The notes under the pieces were generated by a model, which worked only from the letters and a program-made list of their open reading frames with translations, made no database searches and was not told where the DNA came from. Positions 35,623 through 44,997 of a DNA stretch of 64,000 bases are shown here, in pieces; position 1 is the stretch's first letter; every line of letters starts with the position of its first letter. The translations under genes were made by a program, and so were the position numbers. Location: NCBI RefSeq assembly GCF_029892045.1, contig NZ_CP120368.1, positions 2,230,001 to 2,294,000 of the forward strand. Reading direction: 5' to 3'. Source of the stretch: Sinorhizobium numidicum. Lineage in GTDB: Bacteria > Pseudomonadota > Alphaproteobacteria > Rhizobiales > Rhizobiaceae.

Positions 35623-36639
35623 TCAGCTCTGATTGACCTTGTTACCGAGAAGCTCATCGATTTCCGCCATCGTAGCTCTCGGTAACGGCCCTATTTCCAG
35701 CGTGGCTAGATTTTCTCGCACCTGCGCCTCCGTTTTGAAGCCGGGTATAGGAAGGGTGTTGGGTGAACGGGCAAGAATCCATCCCAGTGCGCCTTGAGCC
35801 AAAGTCCTGCCGCCGGTCTGGAGCAGTTCCCGCACCTGCGCGAGGCGATCGAGACAATCAGCACGCGGCCGCCCGTCCTCAAAGAATCGCACCCAGCTAT
35901 GACCAGCCGCGCGCACGTCGTTTGGAGGCAGTCGCGCTTCAGCACTGAACTTGCCGGTCAGGAATCCCATTGCCAATGGAGATCGATTGATGCTCGCGAG
36001 ATTGTTGCCCTCGCACATCGTCAGCATCTCCGGCCCATCTGTGAAGACGTTCAGCTCCTGCTGGACCGCGACGAAATGTGGAAATTTCACCATGCGCTTC
36101 GCCGCGGCGGCGTTGTCCGTGCTCCAGCCCCAGAAACGGATGGCACCTTTCTCCGTCAGCTCTTCGAGCGTCTCGCCAGCCGCATCCGCCTGATCGTCTG
36201 AAAGCTCCCCGACGTGGATTTGATAGAGGTCGATATGGTCGGTGCCTAAACGCTGAAGCGATGCCGCGCAGGCCTGTTCGATGTAGGCGGGGCTGACATC
36301 CTTGCTGACCAGGGCGCGGGCGGCGCGATCGTAGGTATATCCGAACTTGGTTGCGACGATTGCGTCCCCTCTTCGCCCGCTTAGTGCGCGGCCAATCACC
36401 TCTTCGCTGTGGCCGGTTCCATACGCGTCGGCCGTGTCGATCAGCGAAGCACCCATCTCAAGCCCGAGATGAATGGCGCGGATCGACTGTTCGTCGTTGA
36501 CCTCTCCCCAGCCGTCCGGCTTTCCGTTGAGCGTGAAGTAGCCTCCAATCGCCCAACAGCCTAAGCCGATGGATCCGGCTGACAGGCCGGAGCGCCCCAA
36601 TGGTCTGCGCCTGATCGCGGAGATGTCGTTGGCAAGCAT
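35623..36639 (-). CDS. Aldo/keto reductase
   Basis: 338 residues. The NADPH-dependent AKR barrel shows LGCWAIGGY, LIDTADAYGTGHSEEVIG (catalytic Asp and Tyr), VATKFGY (Lys) and LYQIHV (His), and SPLAMGFLTGKF near the coenzyme site. It is similar to the AKR11/YajO-like group. Convergent with the RTX gene. Substrate unknown. The spacer 36640-36917 has no other gene. Confidence 0.9.
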   Translation of the reverse strand: MLANDISAIRRRPLGRSGLSAGSIGLGCWAIGGYFTLNGKPDGWGEVNDEQSIRAIHLGLEMGASLIDTADAYGTGHSEEVIGRALSGRRGDAIVATKFGYTYDRAARALVSKDVSPAYIEQACAASLQRLGTDHIDLYQIHVGELSDDQADAAGETLEELTEKGAIRFWGWSTDNAAAAKRMVKFPHFVAVQQELNVFTDGPEMLTMCEGNNLASINRSPLAMGFLTGKFSAEARLPPNDVRAAGHSWVRFFEDGRPRADCLDRLAQVRELLQTGGRTLAQGALGWILARSPNTLPIPGFKTEAQVRENLATLEIGPLPRATMAEIDELLGNKVNQS

Positions 36640-36917
36640 GGCATTCCCTTTCCTTGTGGCGCGATGCTGACGACGAACTATGTCACCAGGCGAGCGGCGA
36701 TCAGAAGCTTCGATTCCGCAAGGTGTTTTTCGTTAGTGAAAAACTGATCCTCATAGCGGCTGCGTGAGGCTTGGCATACGCCGTGAGGGGGCGGGTGCAA
36801 ATTTGCTGGATCCGCGCGGTGGACGTCGGAGGCGCTCTCCGCTGATCTCAGAGGGGGAATACTGCCGCGTCGACTCAAGGCCGACCGTTTAAAGCTTCCC
36901 TTGGAACGTTGGGGACC

Positions 36918-36942
36918 GGAACATTTCGCCTTTGATGATGTT
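36918..36942 (+). promoter_or_regulatory. EcfG/RpoE2-type promoter
   Basis: GGAAC at 36918-36922 and GTT at 36940-36942, 17 bases apart, match the general stress sigma factor consensus of Alphaproteobacteria (GGAAC-N16/17-GTT). It lies 65 bp upstream of the ferritin-like gene. A second GGAAC occurs at 36903 without as good a -10 partner. Confidence 0.6.
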
Positions 36943-37007
36943 TGGCCTGATTGGCCCGCGTTACCGAGGTGCCAAAACTGCGCCGGGCGGGCTTTAAGGA
37001 GGAAGCC

Positions 37008-37880
37008 ATGATCCGTGCAATGCCTTCACTTTTTCTCCCCCGCCGCCGCCTTTTGCAGTTTGGCCTCGGAGCGACGCTCGCGTCGACTGCGGGTTTCACT
37101 TCGGTCTCGCACGCGGACGAGCCGGATGACCTGATGGACGAGGACATATTCCAGTTTGCGCTCAACCTGGAGTACATGGAAGCCGAGTACTACCTGCGCG
37201 GCACGACCGGGAAAGGGATCGATGATTCTGATGCGGGTGCGGAAGCTGGACCGGTGACCGGAGGCAAGCAGGTTTCCTTCGATACGCCCGCTATCGGTGA
37301 GTTCATGCGCGAGGTGGCGGAAAACGAACTTGCCCACGTCAGGTTCTATCGCAAAACGCTTGGAGACGCAGCCGTGCCTCGGCCGGCCATCGATTTTGAT
37401 GCGGGCTTTGCCGCAGTTGCACAAGCGGCAGGGCTAGGGGAGAACTTTGATCCCTTCGGCAACGAAATGAACTTCGTGCTCGGCGGCATGTTGTTCGAAG
37501 ACGTGGGCGTCACTGCCTATGCCGGCGCCGCGACAGTTTTGAGGAACGAGGATTTTCTCGCCGCCGCCGCTGGAATTCTGGCGGTCGAGGCCTACCACAT
37601 GGGAATGGCCCGATCTACGCTCTATAGAATGGGCGAGCAAGCCTGGAAGGCGGCAAACGCGATTTCCGATGCTCGCGACAAGATCGATGGTTCGGAAGAC
37701 AAGGACCAAGGCATCCAGATGGAGGGCAAGGCCAACATCGTTCCTTCGACGCCGGATGCGATAGCCTTCACCCGGACTCCGCAAGAGGTGTTGCGCATCG
37801 TGTATCTCACCGATCAGGAAGGCGCGAGCAAAGGTGGCTTCTACCCCAACGGGATGAACGGCACGATCAAAAGCACCTGA
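37008..37880 (+). CDS. Ferritin-like domain protein, probably exported
   Basis: 290 residues from an ATG after AAGGAGGA. The N-terminus has PRRRLLQFGLGATLASTAG, a twin-arginine-like leader with cleavage near SHADE. The mature part has ferritin-like helices: FALNLEYMEAEYYLRG, FMREVAENELAHVRFYR, and later ILAVEAYHMGMARSTLY, whose Glu/His residues fit a di-iron site (desiccation-related PCC13-62 type). With an EcfG-type promoter upstream it is probably a general-stress, desiccation or oxidative-stress protein. Confidence 0.85.
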   Translation: MIRAMPSLFLPRRRLLQFGLGATLASTAGFTSVSHADEPDDLMDEDIFQFALNLEYMEAEYYLRGTTGKGIDDSDAGAEAGPVTGGKQVSFDTPAIGEFMREVAENELAHVRFYRKTLGDAAVPRPAIDFDAGFAAVAQAAGLGENFDPFGNEMNFVLGGMLFEDVGVTAYAGAATVLRNEDFLAAAAGILAVEAYHMGMARSTLYRMGEQAWKAANAISDARDKIDGSEDKDQGIQMEGKANIVPSTPDAIAFTRTPQEVLRIVYLTDQEGASKGGFYPNGMNGTIKST

Positions 37881-38221
37881 ACCGCTCGCGTCGCCTGTAA
37901 GGCAAATCCTGCGGCGGCGTAGAGAAAGCAAGGCTGGTTTCCGCTTCGGCACCTCCTGCGCTGGTGGCTTGGCCCCGGCCCTCATGAGTCTACTTCGCGC
38001 CTGATCCGATGGTCGGATCATGGGCGGCACCTCAATTAGCGAGAATTGCCGGACGTTCCACCTTCCGCGCAATACGAGCATCCTGAATTACCTCGGTGTG
38101 CGGCGGCGTTGGGCCAAATTCCGCGCCCGCCTCCATCGACCCGCCGAAACTGCGCCCGCCCTCGATCAACCACCTCATCAAATCCCCTGACCGCGCCGCA
38201 AATTCCGTATAGAATACCCCC
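37881..38221. other. Gene-poor spacer
   Basis: 341 bp between the ferritin-like gene and the second cyclase. A 63-codon minus-strand frame (38032-38223) overlaps the cyclase start but has no recognisable family. No hairpin element identified. Confidence 0.35.
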
Positions 38222-39631
38222 ATGAGTGAAGCTCAGACTTTATTCGAGGTGCTGCGCCAATCGGTGAAGCCGGAGGTCGTCGATGCCTTCGAGCGGCTCG
38301 TTCGGGAGGCGCCGGATCAAAAGCTCTGCCGCGTCAATGCGCTCGCCTTCGCCGCCAGCGAAGGGCTCGACGAGGAGGAGACGATTGCCGGCTTCCTGCA
38401 TGCGTCGCGTCTTGGTCTCTTCGAACTATCGTGGAACGTGCTCTGTCCCGGCTGCGGCGGGGTGCTCGATGCCAATACGTCGCTAAAAACGGTGCAGAAC
38501 GAGGAATATACCTGCGCGCTCTGCGCCGCCGGCTATGAGCCGACGCTCGACGAGATGGTCGAGGTGACCTTCACGGTGAGCCCGCGCGTGCGGCATATCG
38601 AGGCGCACAATCCGCATGAATTGCCGCCGACGGAATATTTCCGCCAGATCTATTGGGGCTCGGGCGTCGACCTGCCCGATGAGGGCTACGAGGAAAAGGT
38701 CGACGAGTTCATGATCGAGACGCTGGAGTTGCCGCCAGGCGACAAGGCAGTGATCTCGCTGCAGCTTCCGGCGGAGTTCGTCATCATCTTCGAGCCGGTG
38801 ACGCATGCGGCGCAGTTCCTGAACGTCAGCGGCGAGCCGACGAGAGAGCGGAGAAACCTGTCGCTCGTCTTCGACCGCTCGCACCGACATGCCGAGACGC
38901 TGAACCTGCAGCCCGGGCCGCTTCGGATTCAGGTGGAGAACCATGCCGAGGTCCGCACCCTGCCCTCCGTGTGCATCGCCAACGATGCGCTGCACGGACT
39001 GCTCGGCCAGCGCCGGCCGTTTCTCACCGCCAAGCGCCTCCTGTCCAACCAGACCTTCCGTGACATCTATCGCACCGATACGCTCGACGTGGATCAGCGG
39101 CTGAAGATCACCAGCCTCACCTTCCTCTTCACCGACCTGCGCGGCTCGACCGAACTCTACGAGCGCGTCGGCGACCTTGCTGCATTCGATCTGGTGAAGA
39201 CGCATTTCAGCGTGCTCAACGAGATCGTCGCGGCCGAGGCGGGCGCCGTCGTCAAGACAATCGGCGATGCGGTGATGGCCACCTTCCCGACGCCGGACCG
39301 GGCGATCGCCGCGGCGATGCGGATGCGCGACGCGATGCGCGAGCTCAATGAAGAGCGCGGCAGCGACGACCTGCTCTTAAAGATCGGCATCCACGAAGGG
39401 CCGTGCATCGCCGTCAACTTGAACGAGCGGCAGGACTATTTCGGCCAGACAGTCAATATTGCCTCGCGCGTGCAGCACCTCGCCACCGCGCGCGAGATCT
39501 TCGCGACCGGCTCGGTACTCGAAGACCCGCGCGCCTCGAGCCTGCTTTCGGACCGCGGCCTCAGCCCACTGTCGCACAACGTCACGCTGCGCGGCATCAC
39601 CAGCGAAATCAGCATCTTTGCGATTCCGTGA
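38222..39631 (+). CDS. Class III adenylate/guanylate cyclase with N-terminal zinc-ribbon region
   Basis: 469 residues. The first two thirds form a DUF5939-like sensory region with a zinc-ribbon pattern CPGCGG...CALC (about residues 80-100). The C-terminal cyclase domain has LFTDLRGSTELYERVGD, VKTIGDAVMATF (metal Asp residues) and GQTVNIASRVQ (Asn and Arg), so it should be active. No membrane helix. The second cyclase within 7 kb, but of a different architecture. Confidence 0.9.
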   Translation: MSEAQTLFEVLRQSVKPEVVDAFERLVREAPDQKLCRVNALAFAASEGLDEEETIAGFLHASRLGLFELSWNVLCPGCGGVLDANTSLKTVQNEEYTCALCAAGYEPTLDEMVEVTFTVSPRVRHIEAHNPHELPPTEYFRQIYWGSGVDLPDEGYEEKVDEFMIETLELPPGDKAVISLQLPAEFVIIFEPVTHAAQFLNVSGEPTRERRNLSLVFDRSHRHAETLNLQPGPLRIQVENHAEVRTLPSVCIANDALHGLLGQRRPFLTAKRLLSNQTFRDIYRTDTLDVDQRLKITSLTFLFTDLRGSTELYERVGDLAAFDLVKTHFSVLNEIVAAEAGAVVKTIGDAVMATFPTPDRAIAAAMRMRDAMRELNEERGSDDLLLKIGIHEGPCIAVNLNERQDYFGQTVNIASRVQHLATAREIFATGSVLEDPRASSLLSDRGLSPLSHNVTLRGITSEISIFAIP

Positions 39632-39681
39632 GGGACGGGTGGCACGTCCCGGCCCCGCCGTTCATTGCCAGTTCAGGCTAC

Positions 39682-39805
39682 GGCATGTTTCCTTAAATCG
39701 GATCCTTAAATCGGACCCGATTTAAGGAATTATGCAGTACAGATAAAAACATGCAGCATTCAAAATGCTACAGCGATCTTGGTGTGCCTGAGAAGGCGCC
39801 CGCGC
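39682..39805. repeat. RIME-like element with internal duplication
   Basis: The AT module begins GCATGTTTCCTTAAATCGGA and the segment CCTTAAATCGGA is repeated immediately, before CCCGATTTAAGG; a linker and the GC module follow (degenerate, GGTGTGCCTGAGAAGGCGCC). The partial duplication of the hairpin arm distinguishes this copy. Confidence 0.7.
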
Positions 39806-39841
39806 TGCAGATCGCTGAATGTGATGCAGAAGGAGGAAGCC

Positions 39842-40093
39842 ATGCGTATCCTGCTTGTCCTGTTTGCAGCCCTGGCGATGACGACCAGCATGGCCGAGGC
39901 TGGGAGCCAATCGTCGAATACGAGCTCGAACAGCTCGTCCAATAACGGCGTCGTGCGCGAGCGGATTGTCGATACATATTGCGAAGACGGTTATTGCGAG
40001 CGCCACGTTCTGCGTCGTGTATTTCGCGACGGCTGGCGCAGCCGCTACGAAAGCGACCGATATTATCGTGACCGCTCCTATGACGATGACTGA
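39842..40093 (+). CDS. Small secreted protein of unknown function
   Basis: 83 residues from an ATG preceded by AAGGAGGAAG. A signal peptide (MRILLVLFAALAMTTSMAEA) is followed by a Ser/Asn-rich stretch, two Cys residues in DTYCEDGYCERH (likely a disulfide or metal site) and a Tyr/Arg/Asp-rich tail. Periplasmic or secreted. No family recognised. Confidence 0.72.
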   Translation: MRILLVLFAALAMTTSMAEAGSQSSNTSSNSSSNNGVVRERIVDTYCEDGYCERHVLRRVFRDGWRSRYESDRYYRDRSYDDD

Positions 40094-40122
40094 GGTGGCC
40101 TGATCGAAGGCATCCGGCAACC

Positions 40123-40162
40123 CTATAGCGCCGCGCGTCTAATCGGACGCGCGGCGCTATAG
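40123..40162. repeat. Perfect 17-bp GC-rich hairpin
   Basis: CTATAGCGCCGCGCGTC (40123-40139) pairs perfectly with 40146-40162 around a 6-base loop. It corresponds to the GC module of the intergenic element standing alone, between the secreted protein and the GFA gene, and may terminate transcription. Confidence 0.7.
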
Positions 40163-40209
40163 CTCTCTGAATCGCTGCGGATCATCAACAACGTTTCACG
40201 AGGTACTCA

Positions 40210-40617
40210 ATGCACTCTCGAACAGCCACTTGTTCCTGCGGCCAGTTGGGCATCGAAGTTCAAGGAGAACCGCTCGGAGTCGGCCTTTGCCACTGCCTTG
40301 CCTGCCAGCGCCGGACAGGCAGCGTCTTCGCCGCGCTCGCCGCCTTTGCCGCCCCATACAAGGTCTCGGGCACGGCAACCGAGTACGTCCGCGTCGGCGA
40401 CCAGGGTGCCCGTTTCAGGTTTCGCTTCTGCCCCGTTTGCGGGACGAACCTGTTCCACACAGAAGAAGGTTACGAACAATCATCCGTGGCTGTCGCCGTC
40501 GGCGCGTTTGCCGACCCGGGTTTTCCGCCGCCGCAGGATTCGGTTTATGACTGCCGGCGACATCCCTGGGTTCAATTGCCACCGGGAACGAAGACCTACG
40601 AAAAGGATCCGAGCTGA
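40210..40617 (+). CDS. GFA-family zinc protein (DUF636, glutathione-dependent formaldehyde-activating-like)
   Basis: 135 residues. Zinc-binding Cys motifs are complete: ATCSCGQLGIEV, LCHCLACQRRTGSVFA and RFCPVCGTNLF. Members resemble the Gfa enzyme but most are uncharacterised, so formaldehyde chemistry cannot be assumed. A second, less similar GFA protein is encoded at 53084-53539. 40618-40877 shows nothing supportable. Confidence 0.88.
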   Translation: MHSRTATCSCGQLGIEVQGEPLGVGLCHCLACQRRTGSVFAALAAFAAPYKVSGTATEYVRVGDQGARFRFRFCPVCGTNLFHTEEGYEQSSVAVAVGAFADPGFPPPQDSVYDCRRHPWVQLPPGTKTYEKDPS

Positions 40618-40877
40618 TTTACGGCCCGGCGGGGTGACGGACGGGACGGAAAAGTCGCTTAAGGACATGAAACAGGTCCGTGGCGGGGCTCCCACCGAGG
40701 GCTCTCCAGTGCCGCAATGTCTGTCAACGGGCTGGTCTCAGCCGTCTGCTCGTCGAAATGGTCGCGGGGCGGTGAGTAGATGTTGCCCTGGTCGAGAGAA
40801 AGGATCGTCAAGGTTGGGGGGCGACGCGGGCGGATTGTGTTCTGCGAGGAACGCGTTTTGCCCATCCATCATCCACA

Positions 40878-42155
40878 TCACTTGCGCTGCTTGAAGATCC
40901 AGTCGCGGATGCCTTCGATCGTGTAGGCGATCCGCCAGGTGTTGACGTGGTTGCTGCCGCCGTCGTCAGGCTGGCCGGGCGGCACCACCGTTCCCTTCCG
41001 AAGTGCCACGTAGTTGACGGGGCTGCCCTCGGCCTCCATCTTTTCGACCGCGGCCTCGAATTCCTCGGGCGTCGAGCGGCCGTTCCAGACGGCGCGGCTG
41101 ACCTTGGCCCCTTCTTCCTCGAGCACGGCGGTGATCGCGTTCTGGCCGCGATAGGCTTTCAGGTCGCCCTCCGAGACCATGATCCAAAGCTTGTCTTCCG
41201 CCAGCGGCTTCACCTTCGCCGGGTCCCACTGGCCGGCAACGAGGAAAGATGCGGCAAACAGATCGGGATATTTGATGTTCATGGCGATCGACATCATGGC
41301 GCCGCCCGACTGGCCCGTCGCGTACAGCCGATTCCTGTCGATGCTGTATTCACTCATCAGCTTGTTGATGAGGTTAACGGTGGTGTCGAGATAGCTCGAA
41401 GCCTCCGACTTGTCGTTGACGACCGGGGTGGGATATTGGGGCGCGAGCACGAAGGCTTCGCGCTTGGCCTGATCCGCCGGGCTCGCCCAGACCACGGCTC
41501 CCAGTCCCTGCACCAGCGTAGTGTCCGTGATCGCGCTGGTCGCGCCGGCATCATGCATGAACAGAACCAGAGGGTAGGACTTGGCCTTATCGTAGTTTTT
41601 GGGAACGAACAGATTGTAGTTCAGGATGTCCCTGGTCTCGGGGTCCTTGTATTCGAGCTGCCGAAAGTCGTCGACGACCAGATTCGCGATGCTGTTGGTG
41701 GCGATCGCATCGGCGCTTGCAGCGTAAGTATCGCCGCCGGTCGTAGATACGGGTCCGGTCTGTGTGACCGACGCCTTCGCTTCCTTCCGCGCCACGGTTC
41801 GCTTGTCCAAAACATAGAGTGCGGCGTCCGGATCATCGGGCGAAAGCTCGATGATGGCGTATTTTCCGTTCGCACCCTCGCCGGCCGGTGCCGCAACCCT
41901 GTTTGCATAGACATTGGTGATCGTTCGCCCCTGCACGCTGAAGGTCGAGGTGGAAAGCTTGGAGCTGTCGATGTCCTGGTCATATTCCAAGGCCACAGCC
42001 GTGAACTTCTGGCCGTCGCCGAACACCTCGGTGATCGCGATGGCGCTTTGCACGTGCTCGGGCCCGCCTGCCGCATAGGCCGCCAAGATCGACGCGCACA
42101 ATGCCGCCGCCCCTGCTCCGAGGCCGTTTGCCAAAAAATCTCTCCGGGAGTGCAT
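40878..42155 (-). CDS. Tat-exported esterase/PHB-depolymerase-like hydrolase
   Basis: 425 residues from the ATG at 42155. The leader SRRDFLANGLGAGAAALC is a classical Tat signal. The N-terminal half (about 40-190) is an Ig-like/cell-surface type region; the catalytic part begins LNYNLFVPKNYDKAKSYPLV, with oxyanion LFMHDAG, nucleophile elbow ATGQSGGAMMS, and a late His in NHVNTW. Similar to polyhydroxybutyrate-depolymerase-like esterases with peptidase-like domains. Probably periplasmic or secreted. Confidence 0.82.
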   Translation of the reverse strand: MHSRRDFLANGLGAGAAALCASILAAYAAGGPEHVQSAIAITEVFGDGQKFTAVALEYDQDIDSSKLSTSTFSVQGRTITNVYANRVAAPAGEGANGKYAIIELSPDDPDAALYVLDKRTVARKEAKASVTQTGPVSTTGGDTYAASADAIATNSIANLVVDDFRQLEYKDPETRDILNYNLFVPKNYDKAKSYPLVLFMHDAGATSAITDTTLVQGLGAVVWASPADQAKREAFVLAPQYPTPVVNDKSEASSYLDTTVNLINKLMSEYSIDRNRLYATGQSGGAMMSIAMNIKYPDLFAASFLVAGQWDPAKVKPLAEDKLWIMVSEGDLKAYRGQNAITAVLEEEGAKVSRAVWNGRSTPEEFEAAVEKMEAEGSPVNYVALRKGTVVPPGQPDDGGSNHVNTWRIAYTIEGIRDWIFKQRK

Positions 42156-42381
42156 TCCTCGTTCTCCTCGGCGCATTTCGTTTTCGCAGGCGTGAGCCCT
42201 CGTGGCCGCGGTTCAAGCTAAATTCCCCGACTTGGGCTATGTCAACTCGGCTCGACCCTTGCTTGCGCCGGCAGCACGCGTCCCCATTGGCAAACTTCGC
42301 AATTTTTCTCCTAGCTGCTGTCGGTATCCGCTGCCGTCGGGCGTCTTAACACAGTAACATGGCGACCAAAGGAGAGCAGAA

Positions 42382-43041
42382 ATGAGGAAGATCATCGTTG
42401 GTGCATTTGTAAGCCTCGACGGCGTCATGCAAGCACCAGGCGGGCCGCAGGAGGATCCAACCGGCGGGTTCGAGTACGGTGGCTGGGTGGCACCCTATTT
42501 CGACGAAACCATGGGAGAAGCGGTGGGTGAAATGTTTGCCAAGCCGTTTGATCTGCTGCTTGGCCGGAAGACCTATGATATTTTCGCGGCGCACTGGCCC
42601 TATGTCGGCGCCGATGATCCGATCGGGCCCTTGTTCGACCGCATCACCAAGTATGTTGCTACGCGCAATCCGGAGTTGAAGCTCGACTGGCAGAACAGCC
42701 AGACCCTAGGCTCCGATGTGCTCGCCACGCTTAGGGAGTTGAAAAGCGAGGACGGACCGGACTTGCTGACGCAAGGCTCGACCGACTTCCTGCAGACCCT
42801 CCTCAGCAATGACCTAGTTGACGAGATGAATATTTCGCTCTTTCCGCTCGTGCTCGGAAAAGGCAAGAAGCTGTTCGGCAGCGGCACTGTGCCGACAGCG
42901 CTGAAACTCGTCAGTTCCAAGGTCTCGACGAGCGGCGTGACGGTCAATAAATACGTCCGGGGCGGTCCAGTCGTCACGGGTAGCTTCGAGTTCGAACAAC
43001 CGACCGAAGCAGAACTGGAGCGTCGCAGGAAGCTGACCTAA
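42382..43041 (+). CDS. Dihydrofolate-reductase-family protein (RibD C-terminal-like)
   Basis: 219 residues after AAAGGAGAG. MRKIIVGAFVSLDGVMQAPG, GGWVAPYF, LLLGRKTYDIFAAHWPYVG and DLLTQGSTDFLQTLL, then VDEMNISLFPLVLGKGKKLF are characteristic of the DHFR/RibD-like superfamily members of unknown substrate. It is a complete member, unlike the fragment at 20142-20420. 43042-43295 has no supportable gene. Confidence 0.88.
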   Translation: MRKIIVGAFVSLDGVMQAPGGPQEDPTGGFEYGGWVAPYFDETMGEAVGEMFAKPFDLLLGRKTYDIFAAHWPYVGADDPIGPLFDRITKYVATRNPELKLDWQNSQTLGSDVLATLRELKSEDGPDLLTQGSTDFLQTLLSNDLVDEMNISLFPLVLGKGKKLFGSGTVPTALKLVSSKVSTSGVTVNKYVRGGPVVTGSFEFEQPTEAELERRRKLT

Positions 43042-43295
43042 CGCCTGTGCATGCACTCCTCTGCTTTGTATCAATTCCAATGGACTTCAAGCACGAAGGG
43101 CGGCCCGATAGCTGCCCTTCGCAGACATTGTCGGGAATGGCCTGGAAATCCGTTCCGGGTCCAGCAGCAAAGTTTGGGTGACCGCTCTGTCCGTATCGGC
43201 TTCCGACCTCAAGGCGGACAGCCTGATCAAACGATGGAACCATCGCGCCCTGTGCGATGTTCAGCCTCGATCAGTTAACACGAGGTGCGGCAACC

Positions 43296-44195
43296 ATGAT
43301 CTCAGCAGATTGCGTGAAACACCGGCTCGTCGACTTGGACGGTACCGGCATCTTCTATCGGGAAGCTGGGCCACGGGACGCGCCGGTCGTCCTGCTTCCG
43401 CACGGATATCCATGCTCATCTTACGAGTTCCGCAACTTCATGCCCTTGATGGCCGATCGCTGGCGGCTTATTGCGCCGGATTTTCCCGGATCCGGCTACA
43501 GCGACACGCCAGACGATTTCGCCTACGGCTTCGATGGCTTTGCAGATTTTCTCGACCGATTCACTCGACGCCTGGGCGTCGACCGTTTCGCGCTCTACCT
43601 GCACGACTTCGGATCCCAGATCGGTCTTAGGCTAGCGATCAAGCGGCCGGACCGAATTGTCGCGCTGATCATTCAAAACGGCGACATCTACGAGGATGAG
43701 CTGGGTCCAAAATACGCACCGCTGCAAGACTATTTCCGCAATCCCACGCCGGAGGGCCGGGCCAAGCTCGGCGAAGCGGTGAGCGAAGAGGGATACCGGG
43801 ATGAATTTCTGAATGATGTCCGGCCCGAACTTGCCGAACGGATTTCTCCCGATCTCTGGAAACTCCATTGGGCGTTGACGACGGCGAAACGACGGGAGAT
43901 TGCCATAGACGTGATTGCTGGTCTCCGAGAGAATCTCGCCTGGTTCCCGCGATATCAGGCCTACTTGCATGAACATCAACCCCCGGCGCTGATCGTCTGG
44001 GGCCCGCAAGACGGCTACATGCCCGAAGCGTCGGCGAGAGCTTACCTCCGCGACCTGCCGAAAGCCGAATTGCATCTGCTTGATGGCGGCCATTGGTTGC
44101 TGGAGACGAATCTCTCCGAGGTCGTCGCACTCACGCGGGATTTTCTCTCGCGAGTGGGCCGACGGCGAGATGACGCCGGCGGTACTCGGCGCTGA
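43296..44195 (+). CDS. Alpha/beta hydrolase of the epoxide hydrolase/haloalkane dehalogenase type
   Basis: 299 residues from the ATG at 43296. VVLLPHGYPCSSYEFRNF is the oxyanion HGxP motif, LIAPDFPGSGYSDTP follows, and the nucleophile elbow reads LYLHDFGSQIGLR, placing Asp at the nucleophile position as in epoxide hydrolases and dehalogenases. The acid lies in VWGPQDGYMPE and the His in LLDGGHWLLE. Substrate unknown. The last 15 residues are Arg/Gly-rich. Confidence 0.85.
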   Translation: MISADCVKHRLVDLDGTGIFYREAGPRDAPVVLLPHGYPCSSYEFRNFMPLMADRWRLIAPDFPGSGYSDTPDDFAYGFDGFADFLDRFTRRLGVDRFALYLHDFGSQIGLRLAIKRPDRIVALIIQNGDIYEDELGPKYAPLQDYFRNPTPEGRAKLGEAVSEEGYRDEFLNDVRPELAERISPDLWKLHWALTTAKRREIAIDVIAGLRENLAWFPRYQAYLHEHQPPALIVWGPQDGYMPEASARAYLRDLPKAELHLLDGGHWLLETNLSEVVALTRDFLSRVGRRRDDAGGTRR

Positions 44196-44349
44196 TGAGC
44201 GACGCCCGAAACGCCGCGGTATTTCCACCAGCGCGGAAAGGATGTTATCCATCACTCGCGCAGGCGTCTTGGGGGTGATGTTCGCTCCCGACTCCTAACC
44301 GGAGGATTCCGGGCGGCCCCGATCAGCCGAAGCGGAGGAGCCGAAAGGC

Positions 44350-44910
44350 ATGAGCACATCCGTCCTTTTCTGGCGCCGGATCGATGTGGAAGGTCTCGAG
44401 CGCCTGGAGCTTGTGGTCGAGCCCGAGGGCGTCACGGCGACGGCCACGGTCATCTGCCTCGAAGCCGGCGGTTCCCGCGTGGACCATCGCTGGCGGGTTG
44501 ATTCCAATTGGCGCGCCCAATCCGTCATCGTCGAACGCTGGAACGCGCAAGGCCACGGGGTCCTGCGGCTGGAGCGCGCCGGGACAGGCTGGCGCGTGAA
44601 CGGCGTGTTGCGGCCGGACCTTGAGGGCGCCGAGGAGCCTGATCTCTCGGTCACGCCCTTCTGCAACACCTTCCCCGTCCGCAGGACACCGGAGCGCGCC
44701 GGAGAAAGCCTGCCGCTCGACACCGCCTTCATCGACGGGCCGGCGCTGACCGTCGCGCGCTCAAGCCAGCGCTATGACCGCGAGGGACCGCGGCGGCTGC
44801 GCTATGTCGACCTCGGCCTTGCCCGCGGATTCGAAGCGGATCTCGAGGTCGACGATGTTGGGCTGGTGCTCCGTTACGAACACCTGTTCGAGCGGGTGAC
44901 ACCCGCCTGA
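44350..44910 (+). CDS. Putative glycolipid-binding domain protein
   Basis: 186 residues. LFWRRIDVEGLERLELV near the start, HRWRVDSNWRAQSVIVERW, GVLRPDLEGAEEPDLSVTPF and FCNTFPVRR correspond to the putative glycolipid-binding family (PF06475-like, beta-rich). Biochemical function in bacteria is unclear. It precedes a small kinase-like gene by 87 bp on the same strand. Confidence 0.8.
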   Translation: MSTSVLFWRRIDVEGLERLELVVEPEGVTATATVICLEAGGSRVDHRWRVDSNWRAQSVIVERWNAQGHGVLRLERAGTGWRVNGVLRPDLEGAEEPDLSVTPFCNTFPVRRTPERAGESLPLDTAFIDGPALTVARSSQRYDREGPRRLRYVDLGLARGFEADLEVDDVGLVLRYEHLFERVTPA

Positions 44911-44997
44911 CATGCAGCGGCGAATGAGGTTGGCCATGGTAGCGGTTTCCCGACCCCGGCCGTGGCGCAGATAAGTTTCGTGCGGGATAGGAAAATC

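Noticed and set aside
38032..38223. 63-codon minus-strand frame divergent from the second cyclase
   Set aside because: It overlaps the cyclase start codon and has no recognised family; possible but unsupported.
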